From the NCBI RefSeq assembly GCF_005518135.1, contig NZ_SULI01000006.1, forward strand, positions 62,001 through 126,000: a DNA stretch of 64,000 nt, written 5' to 3'. The notes beneath the pieces are model-generated. The model had not been told where the DNA came from. It made no database searches and saw nothing but the letters and a program-made list of their open reading frames with translations. The first letter of the stretch is position 1. Each line of letters starts with the position of its first letter. This DNA is from Shimia litoralis (GTDB lineage Bacteria > Pseudomonadota > Alphaproteobacteria > Rhodobacterales > Rhodobacteraceae). The position numbers and the translations under genes were made by a program. Below, one piece after another: positions 9,159 to 20,310 of the stretch.

Positions 9159-9970
9159 GCCGCCTTGTGTACGGTTGGCTGAATCGTTGGCAGAAAATAG
9201 ATCTCGCGACGTCCGCCGGCCACATCTACCTGCGCGACCATACATTGCTGCTGTCCAACTGCCGTTTCAATCGTGTTTGTTTGTCCAAGCTTGAAGCCCT
9301 GGTCACCAAAAATATCATCAAGCGAGGTTTTACGCTCGCCCAGCAGATCTCTGGCGGCGGCATTCATAAACAGCACTGTATTCGTGCGCCCCACAGTCAG
9401 CATCGGCAACCGTGGCATTCCACCTTGTGCCCCTCCTGCCGATGGCGCCAGACTGGGTTCTTGCTGCCACACATAGACAGACTCGCGCATACGACGGACT
9501 GTCAAGCGCACGCCGCCAGTGCGTGCAGGGAAGCTTTCTTGGACAAATCCATCAGTAAATGCACAAGCGAGCAATGACGCAATTTTGTCCTCGTGCTCTG
9601 CCTCGAACCTTCGGATCAGCTTCTCAACACCATCCCCGGAAATCGCGCGTGCGGCCGCATTTTGGGCAAGAACACGACCATGCCCATCAGTCGCCACTTC
9701 TGGAAATCCGGACGCGTCTAAATAGCTTTTCAGAGTATCTTGCTCAGAGCGTGACTTGCGTCGATGCCAAGTCGCATCCGCCACAACCACAAGCAATCCC
9801 AATCCGATAACACTTCCACAGATTGCAAAGAACAGCTTCGCCAATCCCGCTGGCGAAAGAACCGCCATGCCCCCAAAGCACACTGCCGCAAGAGACAAGA
9901 TCAGCGTACGGCGACGCAGACCTGTTTCGACAGAGCCTTCATCTCTCGGTGAAAATGTTGCTGCGATCAT
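9155..9970 (-). CDS. cckA: CckA-type kinase, N-terminal membrane and PAS part (first piece of an interrupted cckA)
   Basis: This 271-residue frame runs from ATG 9970 to TGA at 9157-9155. Two membrane helices (about residues 23-44 and 48-65) are followed by PAS-like sensory segments (SYLDASGFPEVATDGHGRVL; TVGRTNTVLFMNAAARDLLG). It stops right after REIYFLPTIQP, the point where CckA proteins run on into their next PAS domain, and that domain continues in the -1 frame. So either a one-base deletion or sequencing error split the gene, or the halves are made as two coupled proteins. No obvious X XXY YYZ slippery heptamer is visible at the junction. Confidence 0.8.
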   Translation of the reverse strand: MIAATFSPRDEGSVETGLRRRTLILSLAAVCFGGMAVLSPAGLAKLFFAICGSVIGLGLLVVVADATWHRRKSRSEQDTLKSYLDASGFPEVATDGHGRVLAQNAAARAISGDGVEKLIRRFEAEHEDKIASLLACAFTDGFVQESFPARTGGVRLTVRRMRESVYVWQQEPSLAPSAGGAQGGMPRLPMLTVGRTNTVLFMNAAARDLLGERKTSLDDIFGDQGFKLGQTNTIETAVGQQQCMVAQVDVAGGRREIYFLPTIQPTVHKAA

Positions 9971-10026
9971 GAAATTTTCGGCCTTTTGTGCAACCCAAAG
10001 AACAGTCCTTTGTCACACACCAACCA

Positions 10027-10042
10027 TTAATTTCTGTTTAAC
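10027..10042. promoter_or_regulatory. CtrA-type box upstream of cckA
   Basis: TTAATTTCTGTTTAAC fits the full CtrA consensus TTAA-N7-TTAAC with no mismatch. It sits in the 107-base gap in front of cckA, 57-72 bases from the start codon, where a response regulator would normally act on a promoter. CckA sits at the head of the relay that phosphorylates CtrA, so the site suggests feedback on the kinase gene. Confidence 0.65.
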
Positions 10043-10077
10043 CGCAAAAGACAACCTATAAGGGTAATAGCACTCAA

Positions 10078-11237
10078 CTAAACTCGGGTAAATTGTGCAA
10101 AGAAAAATCCGTCTGATCCATCAGCCAGTGTTTTCTGCTGCCTATGCACCACCGACCACTCGGGGTTTTCTTGGACAAATTTGTCGACCTGATCCCCATT
10201 TTCCGCAGCCAAGAGGGAACAGGTTGCGTAAACCAGCATTCCGCCCTGAGCCACCAAGCCCGAGGCCTCTTGCAAAATTTGCGCCTGAACCGCGTTCAGA
10301 TCATCCAACATCTCTGCGGTAAAGCGCCATTTCGCATCAGGTGTTCGGCGCCACGTGCCGGATCCAGAACAGGGTACATCGCAAAACACCACATCAAACG
10401 GTGCGTGTTGGCTGATACTGTCGGGCGCGACGATTTCAACGTCGACACCCGCGCGTGCAGCGCGCGCAGGTAAATCCTGCATTCGGTCAGGGTTCGCATC
10501 ATGGGCAAAAAACGCACCCTCCATACGCCCGGCAATCGCCAGCAATTTGCCGCCGCCTCCCGCACAATAATCCAACACACGCTGTCCATCCGACCAAGGC
10601 AAAGCCGCGATCGCGGCTTGGCTGGACACATCTTGAAGCTCGACCAATCCCGTTTGATAGGCCTGACCCACGGCGACCTTGCGCGGCCCTTCCAGCACTT
10701 GCAAAGCGGTGTCAGCCTGTGACATCGGTGCGGTTGTGACACCATCGTCTTGCAAAACCAGTTGCGCAGCGTCGCGCGTTGTTTTCTTAAGGTTAACCCG
10801 CAAGCAGACGGGGGCCCGTTGCCGCAACGCATCTGCGTTTTCAGGAAACGCCGTGCCCAGATCAGTGCGCAACATGGGCACAATCCAGTCGGGCAAATCG
10901 ACAGGCTCTGCCACCTTTGCCGCAACAGCCGCGACTTCGGCCTCGGTCATCGGAGCAGCGCCATAGCCATCCCCCGAGAAAAGCCGCTCAAGATCGGCCT
11001 CGTCTTGCGCCAGAACGCCAAGCATAATGCCGCGCCCATCGTCTGAACCGCCCTGAAGAGCCGCTGACGCCCGCCGACGCAGAGCATCAAACACATGATC
11101 GCGCACAGCCGCACGATCTTTGGACCCCGCAAAACGGGATTTTCGCGCCCATCCAGTGAGTGCTTTTTCCGCAGGGGTTCCAGACAAAATATCGTCTAGA
11201 ATTTCAATTGCGGTCTGAATGCGCGCGCTGGGTGTCA

Positions 11238-11238
<1 letters not shown>
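10078..11238 (-). CDS. RsmB/NOP-family RNA (cytosine-5)-methyltransferase
   Basis: The protein has 386 residues. This SAM-dependent family methylates cytosine C5 in rRNA (RsmB acts on m5C967 of 16S rRNA). An N-terminal NusB-like helical region (about 1-140) precedes the Rossmann-fold catalytic domain. The SAM-binding motif is VLDYCAGGGGKLLAIAG, motif IV is CDVPCSGSGTWRRTPD and motif VI is YATCSLL, which supplies the catalytic Cys. Its ATG overlaps the guaB stop in TAATG, so the two are translationally linked. The exact target base is inferred from the family. Confidence 0.88.
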
Positions 11239-12995
<1,757 letters not shown>

Positions 12996-15044
12996 ATGAG
13001 CAACGACCCCCTCGTGATCTTTACGCCTTCGGGCAAACGCGGCCACTTTGCGGCAGGCACTCCTATTCTGACCGCCGCACGCCAATTGGGCGTCGATTTG
13101 GACTCGGTGTGTGGCGGACGTGGCATTTGTTCAAAATGTCAGATTACCCCATCTTATGGCGAGTTCTCGAAACATGGTGTGACCGTTGCCGAAGATGCGT
13201 TGTCAGAGTGGAACAGCGTCGAGCAGAGATACAAAGACAAACGCGGCCTGATCGACGGACGCCGCTTGGGATGTCAGGCCACCATACAAGGCGACATCGT
13301 TGTGGATGTGCCGCCAGAATCGCAAGTGCACCGACAAGTGGTGCGCAAGGCGGCGTCGAACCGCACAATTGTGATGGATCCAGCCACACATCTGTATTTT
13401 GTCGAGGTCGATGAACCCGATATGCACGAACCCACAGGCGATCTTGAACGTCTGGCGCGTGCGCTCAAGGATCAATGGGACATCGAGCACATCACCGCCG
13501 ACCTGTCCATTATGACACGCCTGCAACCCGTGTTGCGCAAAGGAAAATGGCAAGTCACCGTTGCCTTGCACAAATCGCACACGGCAACCGCCCACAAAGT
13601 GCTCGAGATTTGGCCCGGCCTGACAGAAGACCGGATTTACGGGCTTGCAATTGATCTGGGGTCGACCACCATCGCCGCGCATCTCTGTGATCTGCGCAAT
13701 GGCGAGGTCAAAGCGTCATCTGGTGTGATGAACCCGCAAATTCGTTTTGGCGAAGACCTTATGAGCCGCGTATCGTATTCCATGATGAATCCGGGCGGCG
13801 ACAAGGAAATGACAAATGCCGTGCGCACAGCCATTAACGGCCTGACCGAAGCCATCGCCACCGAAGCCGACATCAGGCCGTTTCAAATTCTCGAAACCGT
13901 GTTTGTATGTAATCCAGTGATGCATCACCTCTTGCTCGGCATCGATCCTGTTGAACTGGGACAGGCTCCATTTGCGCTGGCAACCTCAGACTCCATGTCG
14001 CTGAATGCGCGTGACCTTGATCTGAGTGTGATGAATGAAAATGCACAGGTCTATATTTTGCCCTGTATTGCGGGTCACGTGGGTGCTGATGCTGCTGCGG
14101 TGGCCCTCTCAGAAGCGCCGAACACATCAGAAGACCTTGTTCTGGTGGTCGATGTCGGCACCAACGCCGAACTCTTGCTGGGCAACAAAGATCGGGTTCT
14201 GGCCTGTTCGTCGCCAACCGGCCCCGCATTTGAGGGCGCGCAGATTTCAAGTGGACAGCGCGCCGCCCCAGGTGCCATTGAACGCATCGAAATCAATCCC
14301 GACACCAAAGAACCTCGGTTTCGCGTGATCGGCTCTGATATCTGGTCTGACGAAGACGGATTTGACGTGGCCATTGCAACCACAGGCATTACCGGCATTT
14401 GCGGGTCTGGGATCATCGAAGCAGTCGCCGAGATGCGCATGGCCGGTCTTGTAGACTCGAAGGGGCTCATTGGCTCAAGCGCGCAAACCGGCACCGAGCG
14501 GTCTGTGGCCGAGGGCCGCACACACTCCTATCTTATTCATGATGCCTCTGACCAAGGTGGCCCCCGTATTAGTGTGACCCAAGGCGACATTCGGGCCATC
14601 CAGTTGGCCAAATCTGCCCTGTATGCAGGCGCCCGCTTGTTGATGGACGAAATGGGCGTCGACAAGGTGGATCGCGTCGTTCTTGCAGGCGCATTTGGGG
14701 CATATATTTCAACCAAACATGCGATGGTATTGGGCATGATCCCCGATGCACCTTTGGACAAGGTCAGCTCTGCGGGGAACGCCGCCGGCACAGGGGCCCG
14801 CATTGCACTGTCCAATCTTGCGGCACGTCGCGAGATTGAAAAAGTCGTGCGCGAAATTGTCAAAGTGGAAACAGCCATCGAACCCAAATTTCAGGAACAT
14901 TTTGTCAATGCAAATGCGATCCCGCATGCCACTGATCCGTTCCTTGAACTGGCCAAAGTCACCAACCTGCCGGACAACAACTTTAATACAAAAAGCAACG
15001 ACTCGGGTGACACAGGCGGTCGCCGCCGACGCCGTCGCAGCTAA
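12996..15044 (+). CDS. RamA-like corrinoid reactivation protein (2Fe-2S and ASKHA domains, DUF4445)
   Basis: The protein has 682 residues from ATG 12996 (a TTG one codon earlier is less likely). An N-terminal 2Fe-2S ferredoxin domain has CGGRGICSKC and a later LGCQA as cluster ligands (about residues 38-47 and 90). The rest is an ASKHA-type ATPase-like domain: YGLAIDLGSTTIAAHL, VVDVGTNAELLLG, TGICGSGIIEAVAEM and VVLAGAFGAYIS. Such proteins use ATP to return inactive Co(II) corrinoid proteins to Co(I). In roseobacters a protein of this kind replaces the reactivation domain of methionine synthase; that role is inferred here from the corrinoid and homocysteine methyltransferase genes at 49-52.6 kb. 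The last residues form an unusual basic tail, GGRRRRRRS, like the tail of the methyltransferase. A terminator follows. Confidence 0.88.
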   Translation: MSNDPLVIFTPSGKRGHFAAGTPILTAARQLGVDLDSVCGGRGICSKCQITPSYGEFSKHGVTVAEDALSEWNSVEQRYKDKRGLIDGRRLGCQATIQGDIVVDVPPESQVHRQVVRKAASNRTIVMDPATHLYFVEVDEPDMHEPTGDLERLARALKDQWDIEHITADLSIMTRLQPVLRKGKWQVTVALHKSHTATAHKVLEIWPGLTEDRIYGLAIDLGSTTIAAHLCDLRNGEVKASSGVMNPQIRFGEDLMSRVSYSMMNPGGDKEMTNAVRTAINGLTEAIATEADIRPFQILETVFVCNPVMHHLLLGIDPVELGQAPFALATSDSMSLNARDLDLSVMNENAQVYILPCIAGHVGADAAAVALSEAPNTSEDLVLVVDVGTNAELLLGNKDRVLACSSPTGPAFEGAQISSGQRAAPGAIERIEINPDTKEPRFRVIGSDIWSDEDGFDVAIATTGITGICGSGIIEAVAEMRMAGLVDSKGLIGSSAQTGTERSVAEGRTHSYLIHDASDQGGPRISVTQGDIRAIQLAKSALYAGARLLMDEMGVDKVDRVVLAGAFGAYISTKHAMVLGMIPDAPLDKVSSAGNAAGTGARIALSNLAARREIEKVVREIVKVETAIEPKFQEHFVNANAIPHATDPFLELAKVTNLPDNNFNTKSNDSGDTGGRRRRRRS

Positions 15045-15055
15045 CCCGCGTACAT

Positions 15056-15092
15056 GGCGGCATCTTTACCCGTTTGGATGCCGTCTTTTTCT
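15056..15092 (+). terminator. Rho-independent terminator after the RamA-like gene
   Basis: GGCGGCATC (15056-15064) pairs with GATGCCGTC (15077-15085) through nine pairs including one G-U, with a 12-base loop, and TTTTTCTT follows. It isolates the RamA-like gene from the tRNA promoter just downstream. Confidence 0.85.
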
Positions 15093-15115
15093 TGTCGAAA
15101 CTATTGCACGGGTTG

Positions 15116-15144
15116 TTGACCCCTGACGTGAGCTCAAGTACCTG
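15116..15144 (+). promoter_or_regulatory. Probable tRNA-Gly promoter
   Basis: TTGACC (15116-15121) and TACCTG (15139-15144) are 17 bases apart. The predicted start lies about 7 bases before the mature tRNA, the usual arrangement for a single tRNA gene. Confidence 0.55.
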
Positions 15145-15157
15145 TGCGTGGCGCGAA

Positions 15158-15231
15158 GCGGGTATGGTGAAATGGTATCATGCGAGCTTCCCAAGCTTAA
15201 GGTGCGGGTTCGATTCCCGCTACCCGCTCCA
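15158..15231 (+). tRNA. tRNA-Gly (anticodon CCC)
   Basis: The acceptor arms GCGGGTA (15158-15164) and TACCCGC (15221-15227) pair completely, and the T arm contains GCGGGTTCGATTCCCGC. The anticodon loop reads TTCCCAA, giving CCC, which reads GGG glycine codons. The 3' CCA is encoded (15229-15231). A promoter and an upstream terminator frame it as a single-gene transcript. No attachment-site duplication or integrase was seen next to it. Confidence 0.95.
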
Positions 15232-15236
15232 GCCTT

Positions 15237-16868
15237 CTAGTCGGCGGATTCGCGCGTCTCTTCACACTTCAAAACATACTCGAGAAGATGTGCGGTCGAC
15301 GGATTTGCATCCTCAGGAAGCGCCCCACCTTCGAAAGCTGGCGCAAAAGCTCGTGCCAGCTCTTTGCCAAATTCGACACCCCATTGGTCAAAAGAGTTGA
15401 TCCCAAGCGCCACCCCTTCGACAAACACACGATGTTCATACAACGCAATGATCTGACCCAGCACAAATGGTGTGAGTTTGGGATACACCAACGTCGTGGA
15501 CGGGCGGTTGCCCGAAAATGTCTTTTGGCTGGCCAACAGACGCGCGTCTTCGGGCTCAATTCCTTGATCCAACAATTCGCGATAGGCAACTTCCAAGGTT
15601 TTGCCCCGCATCAGGGCTTCGGATTGCGCCAAGCAATTCCCAACCAACACTTTGTGATGGTGCCTCAAGTCAGGCTCGTGGCCATTCGCTCCAACCAGAA
15701 ACTCACACGGGACAACTTGCTGACCCTGATGGATCAGTTGAAAGAATGCGTGTTGCCCATTTGTGCCGGGTTCACCCCAAACAACGGGACCGCCGCCATG
15801 CTCCAAGGGGTTGCCCTGCATGTCGACACCCTTGCCGTTGCTCTCCATTTCAAGCTGTTGAAGATACGCAGGCAAGCGCGCGAGCCGCTGTTCATATGGG
15901 ATCACTGCACGGGTGCCATATCCACAAATTTGATGATGCCACAGGCCCACCAAGGCCAGCAAAACGGGCATATTCTCCAACGCAGGCGTGGTCAGGAAAT
16001 GCTGATCCATATCGAGCCCGCCCTTCAGGAACTCCGAGAATGCCTCGGGGCCGATTGACACCATCAGCGACAGTCCGATCGGGCTCCAGACGGAGTACCT
16101 ACCCCCAATATAGCTTCCGAACCCGAATACCTGTGAATCTGGGATTCCAATGGCGCTGGTCAGGCCCACTGCAGATGAAATTGCCACAAATCGCGATGGC
16201 GCATCCGGCACTGATTGTGACATCCATGCCAGTGCGGATCGCGCATTTTGCATAGTTTCTAAGGTCGTAAAGCTTTTTGACGCCACGATCACCATCGTTG
16301 TATGCGGATCAAGGTCAAACAATGTGTCATGCAAATCAGCACCATCTGCATTGGCAACAAAATGGCATTTCGGCCCATCGCCGTAAGGAGACAAGGCTTG
16401 GACCGCCATTGCAGGCCCGAGATCTGATCCACCAATTCCGATATTCACAACATCAGTGATTGTCACACCATCGCCCGGCCACGCACCGGAACGCACGTCA
16501 TGCGCAAAAGACTCGAGCCGTGCGTGACCTGCGCGTGTATCCGCGAGGACATGCTCTCCGTCGACAACTATCTCAGGCCAATCCGCTGACTGGGCCACGC
16601 GCGGCGCGATATGCAAAACCGAACGCCCTTCGGTTTCGTTGATCGCAGCCCCCGAAAACATTGCCTCACGCTTGGCTTCAAAATCAACGTCATCAAGGAG
16701 TGCTTTGAAATCGTTCAGAATATCAAAATCAAGATTGGTTTTAGAGTAGTCAAACAGCAAGCCGTTGTGAGACATAGAAAAGCGAGACGCGCGCGCGCCC
16801 GAAGAGAACAGCGATGCTATTGATCTCGTTGCCACATCTTGGTGGCGGGTTTTAAGTGTTTCCCACAT
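15237..16868 (-). CDS. pgi: Glucose-6-phosphate isomerase
   Basis: The protein has 543 residues, a normal length. It interconverts glucose 6-phosphate and fructose 6-phosphate in the cytosol. Family signatures are present: NIGIGGSDLGPAMAVQAL, VIVASKSFTTLETMQNA, GGRYSVWSPIGLSLMVSIG, MESNGKGVDMQGNPLEHG and FDQWGVEFGKELA. It is the last gene of a zwf-pgl-pgi block on the minus strand, and the gap after pgl is only three bases. Together these genes route glucose 6-phosphate to 6-phosphogluconate or back to fructose 6-phosphate. Confidence 0.98.
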   Translation of the reverse strand: MWETLKTRHQDVATRSIASLFSSGARASRFSMSHNGLLFDYSKTNLDFDILNDFKALLDDVDFEAKREAMFSGAAINETEGRSVLHIAPRVAQSADWPEIVVDGEHVLADTRAGHARLESFAHDVRSGAWPGDGVTITDVVNIGIGGSDLGPAMAVQALSPYGDGPKCHFVANADGADLHDTLFDLDPHTTMVIVASKSFTTLETMQNARSALAWMSQSVPDAPSRFVAISSAVGLTSAIGIPDSQVFGFGSYIGGRYSVWSPIGLSLMVSIGPEAFSEFLKGGLDMDQHFLTTPALENMPVLLALVGLWHHQICGYGTRAVIPYEQRLARLPAYLQQLEMESNGKGVDMQGNPLEHGGGPVVWGEPGTNGQHAFFQLIHQGQQVVPCEFLVGANGHEPDLRHHHKVLVGNCLAQSEALMRGKTLEVAYRELLDQGIEPEDARLLASQKTFSGNRPSTTLVYPKLTPFVLGQIIALYEHRVFVEGVALGINSFDQWGVEFGKELARAFAPAFEGGALPEDANPSTAHLLEYVLKCEETRESAD

Positions 16869-16871
16869 CGC

Positions 16872-17543
16872 TCAAACTGCCCAGTGAATCGTTGCGTCAG
16901 ATAATACACTTTGTATCGGCGCTTCGATGTCAGGAAGGTGACGCGATTGTGTTAACGCTTCTTTTTTGGCCGCGCCTCTAAATACGACATGCTTGCAGGT
17001 CGCAGCCCGTAGCACGCGCGCAGACAAGGTTACTCTGGATTCGGGCAGATCTGGGCGGCGGATCGGCACCAAAATCGGCGCATGCGGATCAAGCGCTGCA
17101 GCAAGCCCATCGGAATCGGGAAATAGCGAGGCGGTATGCATATCTTCTCCCATTCCAATCAACGCCACATCAATTGGCAATGCAGGAGCAATCATGCTTT
17201 CCAGTTCGGGCAAGACATCTTCGGGACGCGTAGCGGGCATGAACAGCGGCAGAAAGCGCGCGGCACTGGCGCGATCAACCAACAATCGCTGCTTGATCAG
17301 CCCAGCATTCGAGCGCGCGTGATCTTCGGGCACCCAGCGCTCGTCGGTTGGCATGACATCGACACGCGTCCAATCCAGATCCGCAGCACAGAGCGCGTCA
17401 AATATCGGGCCGGGTGTCGTGCCTCCGGCAACGGCCAAACACACACGATCATTCTGGTGTAGAGCTTCTGTTAGTTCCGCGGCCACAATATTGGCCAGAT
17501 CAATTGCCATCATTTCTGAATCGGCATACTCGACAAATTTCAA
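16872..17543 (-). CDS. pgl: 6-phosphogluconolactonase
   Basis: The protein has 223 residues from TTG 17543. This start overlaps the zwf stop as TTGA and has GAGAGGA upstream at good spacing; a GTG at 17561 would add six residues and lacks such a site. The enzyme hydrolyses 6-phosphogluconolactone, the product of Zwf. Visible signatures are LAVAGGTTPGPIFDAL (phosphate loop), VMPTDERWVPEDHARSN and DVALIGMGEDMHTASLFP, which are typical of the NagB/Pgl fold. It is translationally coupled to zwf and lies three bases before pgi. Confidence 0.95.
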   Translation of the reverse strand: MKFVEYADSEMMAIDLANIVAAELTEALHQNDRVCLAVAGGTTPGPIFDALCAADLDWTRVDVMPTDERWVPEDHARSNAGLIKQRLLVDRASAARFLPLFMPATRPEDVLPELESMIAPALPIDVALIGMGEDMHTASLFPDSDGLAAALDPHAPILVPIRRPDLPESRVTLSARVLRAATCKHVVFRGAAKKEALTQSRHLPDIEAPIQSVLSDATIHWAV

Positions 17544-19018
17544 CTTAAAAGTCCTCTCCACTCGCGACCGTCGCGACGCAGTAATTGCGCCGCCCCATCC
17601 GGACCGGTGGTAAATGAATCATAGGGTTTCGGGACATCGCCGCGCGACTCCCAGCCGCGAATAAGCGGGTCCGTCCATGCCCAAGCGGCTTCTACTTCGT
17701 CATTGCGCATGAACAGCGTTTGGTTGCCGCGAATAACATCCATAATCAAACGTTCATACGCGTCTGGGGCATGCGATCCCTCGCCCAGTGCCTCTGCAAA
17801 ACTCATATCAAGCGGGACATCCATCAGGCGCATTCCACCCTGCCCCGGTTCTTTGATCGTCACGTCCAAGGTGATACCTTCGTTGGGCTGAAGCACAATT
17901 GTCAGTTCGTTATTATGCCGCCCGGCTTCGGGACCAAAAATGGAATGCGGGGCGTCTTTGAAAACCACAGTGATCTTTGAATTGCGCACTTCCATGCGCT
18001 TGCCCGTTCTCAGATAAAACGGTGTTCCGGCCCATCTCCAATTGCTCAGGTGGCACTTGAGCGCCATAAAGCTCTCGGTTTTAGAGCGATCATTCCCCAC
18101 GTCTTCGCGGTAACTCGCCACGCCGTCCGCTGACGTATATTGCCCGCGAACGATATGGTGTGGCTCGACCGGATCCAATGCCCTGATGACTTTCAGTTTT
18201 TCATCGCGCACTGCATCCGGTTCGAACTTTGCTGGGGGTTCCATCGCGATCAGGCACAACAGCTGCATCAAATGGTTTTGCACCATGTCCCGCATGGCAC
18301 CCGCACGTTCATAATAGACATCACGCCCGGCCACACCGACGGTTTCGGCCACCGTAATTTGAATATGGTCAATGTACTGCGAGTTCCACAGAGGTTCGAA
18401 CAGCATATTGCCAAACCGTACCGCCATAAGGTTCTGAACAGTTTCTTTTCCAAGATAGTGATCGATCCGGTAAATCTGGCTTTCATGAAAGTGCGCCGCC
18501 AGAATCGCATTCAGCTCCTGAGCTGTTTCCAGATCACGCCCAAAGGGTTTTTCGACCACAATTCTGCTGTCATCCTCGGTCAGGTTCCATTGATGAAGTT
18601 TGCAGGCAAGGTCTTCAAAAAGCCCCGGACCAACTGAAAAGTAAAACGCGCGGACCCGATCCGGTGCCATCATGCCTTGCAGCGTCGCCCAGCCGGTGTC
18701 GCCACGCGCATCCAGCACCACGTATTCGAGTTGCGCCAAAAATGCCTCTAGCGCGGCATCGTCTCCGTCGGGAATATCCACAAATTCCTTGATCGCAATC
18801 CGAACAAACGCGCGATACGCCTCAGTATCCATATCGGTTCGCGCAGCACCAATCAGCCGCGACGGTTTTGGCATTTGCCCTGCACAAAACCGTTTGAACA
18901 GCGCAGGCAAAATTTTGCGCCGCGCCAGATCCCCAGTTCCGCCAAAGACCACAAGATCAAATATGCCCACCAAACCAATGCGGGACCCGAATGTTTCCCG
19001 CCTCCATGTTGTTACCAC
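17540..19018 (-). CDS. zwf: Glucose-6-phosphate 1-dehydrogenase
   Basis: The protein is about 492 residues from GTG 19018. The reading frame is open to 19144, but the conserved part begins only at FDLVVFGGTGDLARRKILP (NADP-binding), so the start is uncertain between GTG 19018 and GTG or TTG codons shortly downstream. The active-site segment IYRIDHYLGKETVQNLMAVR with its Asp-His pair is intact, as are VVEKPFGRDLETAQELN and the C-terminal PEAYERLI-like segment (DAYERLIMDVIRG). The enzyme opens the pentose phosphate and Entner-Doudoroff routes. First gene of zwf-pgl-pgi; a radical SAM gene is divergent. Confidence 0.95.
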   Translation of the reverse strand: MVTTWRRETFGSRIGLVGIFDLVVFGGTGDLARRKILPALFKRFCAGQMPKPSRLIGAARTDMDTEAYRAFVRIAIKEFVDIPDGDDAALEAFLAQLEYVVLDARGDTGWATLQGMMAPDRVRAFYFSVGPGLFEDLACKLHQWNLTEDDSRIVVEKPFGRDLETAQELNAILAAHFHESQIYRIDHYLGKETVQNLMAVRFGNMLFEPLWNSQYIDHIQITVAETVGVAGRDVYYERAGAMRDMVQNHLMQLLCLIAMEPPAKFEPDAVRDEKLKVIRALDPVEPHHIVRGQYTSADGVASYREDVGNDRSKTESFMALKCHLSNWRWAGTPFYLRTGKRMEVRNSKITVVFKDAPHSIFGPEAGRHNNELTIVLQPNEGITLDVTIKEPGQGGMRLMDVPLDMSFAEALGEGSHAPDAYERLIMDVIRGNQTLFMRNDEVEAAWAWTDPLIRGWESRGDVPKPYDSFTTGPDGAAQLLRRDGREWRGLLS

Positions 19019-19155
19019 ACCCCTAATATCAGGGCCGCTGTACGTTTCCCTAGTCTTACCACCCTCAGCGCGCTTCACAACTGTGTCAGATGCCACAATA
19101 CGGGTTTTCTGTGTCAGCGCGGTAAGATAGCAATAGACAAACAAGGAATGCGCCC

Positions 19156-20097
19156 GTGAAAGACCAGCTTAGCACAGAAAAATTTGTCGATCCGCAGATC
19201 ACCGCAACAGGTGAACCTCGGGCGCATGTGGCGCTGCGAAATGTCCAAACCCTTTGGTTCAACACCGGCACCTTATGCAATATTGAATGCGAAAACTGCT
19301 ATATTCTAAGTTCGCCCACCAATGATGCGCTTGTATATTTGACCGCTGAGGACGTCACGACCTATCTGGATCAACTTGAGGATCGAAATTGGGGCGCGCA
19401 GGAAATCGGGTTCACAGGTGGTGAGCCGTTCATGAATCCACACATGATCGACATGACAAGGTGCGCACTTGAACGCGGATATGACGTGCTCATCTTGACC
19501 AACGCGATGCAGCCCATGATGCGAAAACGCGTGCAAGCCGGGTTGCTGGATCTTCACGCCACCTATGGCGACAAACTGACGTTACGCATTTCAGTCGATC
19601 ATTGGGACAAAGGTCTTCATGATAAAGAACGCGGCGCTGGCAGCTTTCAACGCACGCTGGATGGAATGAACTGGCTGCGTGATCACAATATCCACATGAC
19701 CGTTGCCGGACGGACTGTGTGGGGGGAAACAGACCCCCAAGCGCGCCAAGGATATGCCAAACTGTATGCTGCTCATGGGTTCGCCATTGATGCAGACAAC
19801 CCCGCCGCAACGGTGCTGTTCCCCGAAATGGACGAAACCGTGGATGTGCCGGAAATCACCACTGCCTGCTGGGGCATTTTGAACAAGTCACCCGATGACG
19901 TGATGTGTGCCAGCTCGCGCATGGTGGTCAAACACAAAGGCGCGGCGTCACCTTCGGTGATTGCCTGTACCCTCTTGCCCTACAGTCCGGAATTCGATCT
20001 GGGCACAACATTGGAACAGGCCGAGCGCGACGTGCACCTGAACCATCCACATTGCGCCAAGTTCTGCGTCCTCGGCGGTGCAAGCTGTTCAGCATAG
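19156..20097 (+). CDS. Radical SAM protein of unknown function
   Basis: The protein has 313 residues from GTG 19156, which has AAGGA 8 bases upstream. The 4Fe-4S/SAM motif is CNIECENC (CxxxCxxC, about residues 41-48), and IGFTGGEPFMNP (about 80-91) is the GGE motif that binds SAM. The C-terminal third has more cysteines (ACWGIL, DVMCAS, VIACTLL, and a cluster HCAKFCVLGGASCS at the very end), which could hold an auxiliary iron-sulfur cluster as in SPASM or twitch proteins. No peptide precursor or partner enzyme is adjacent; zwf is divergent and gyrA follows 213 bases later. I cannot name the substrate. Confidence 0.85.
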   Translation: MKDQLSTEKFVDPQITATGEPRAHVALRNVQTLWFNTGTLCNIECENCYILSSPTNDALVYLTAEDVTTYLDQLEDRNWGAQEIGFTGGEPFMNPHMIDMTRCALERGYDVLILTNAMQPMMRKRVQAGLLDLHATYGDKLTLRISVDHWDKGLHDKERGAGSFQRTLDGMNWLRDHNIHMTVAGRTVWGETDPQARQGYAKLYAAHGFAIDADNPAATVLFPEMDETVDVPEITTACWGILNKSPDDVMCASSRMVVKHKGAASPSVIACTLLPYSPEFDLGTTLEQAERDVHLNHPHCAKFCVLGGASCSA

Positions 20098-20236
20098 CAG
20101 GCGGCGTGTTTTGAATTGTGACCCCCAAAAAGCATTCGGCGCATATGTCGCCGGATATGTCATCTCGGGTCGCATAAAATCGTTGGTAATTTCTGAATTG
20201 AATCCCCTTGGAATTGGCCTCATTTTTCAATGACCA

Positions 20237-20266
20237 TTGCGCCTTATGGACCGCCTCTGTTATAAA
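20237..20266 (+). promoter_or_regulatory. Possible gyrA promoter
   Basis: TTGCGC (20237-20242) and TATAAA (20261-20266) are 18 bases apart, about 45 bases before the gyrA start. The gap of 213 bases between the radical SAM gene and gyrA shows nothing else that I can call. Confidence 0.4.
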
Positions 20267-20310
20267 AGCTTCAATAAGATATAGACCGCCAGACAGAAGC
20301 GAGCCAACAC

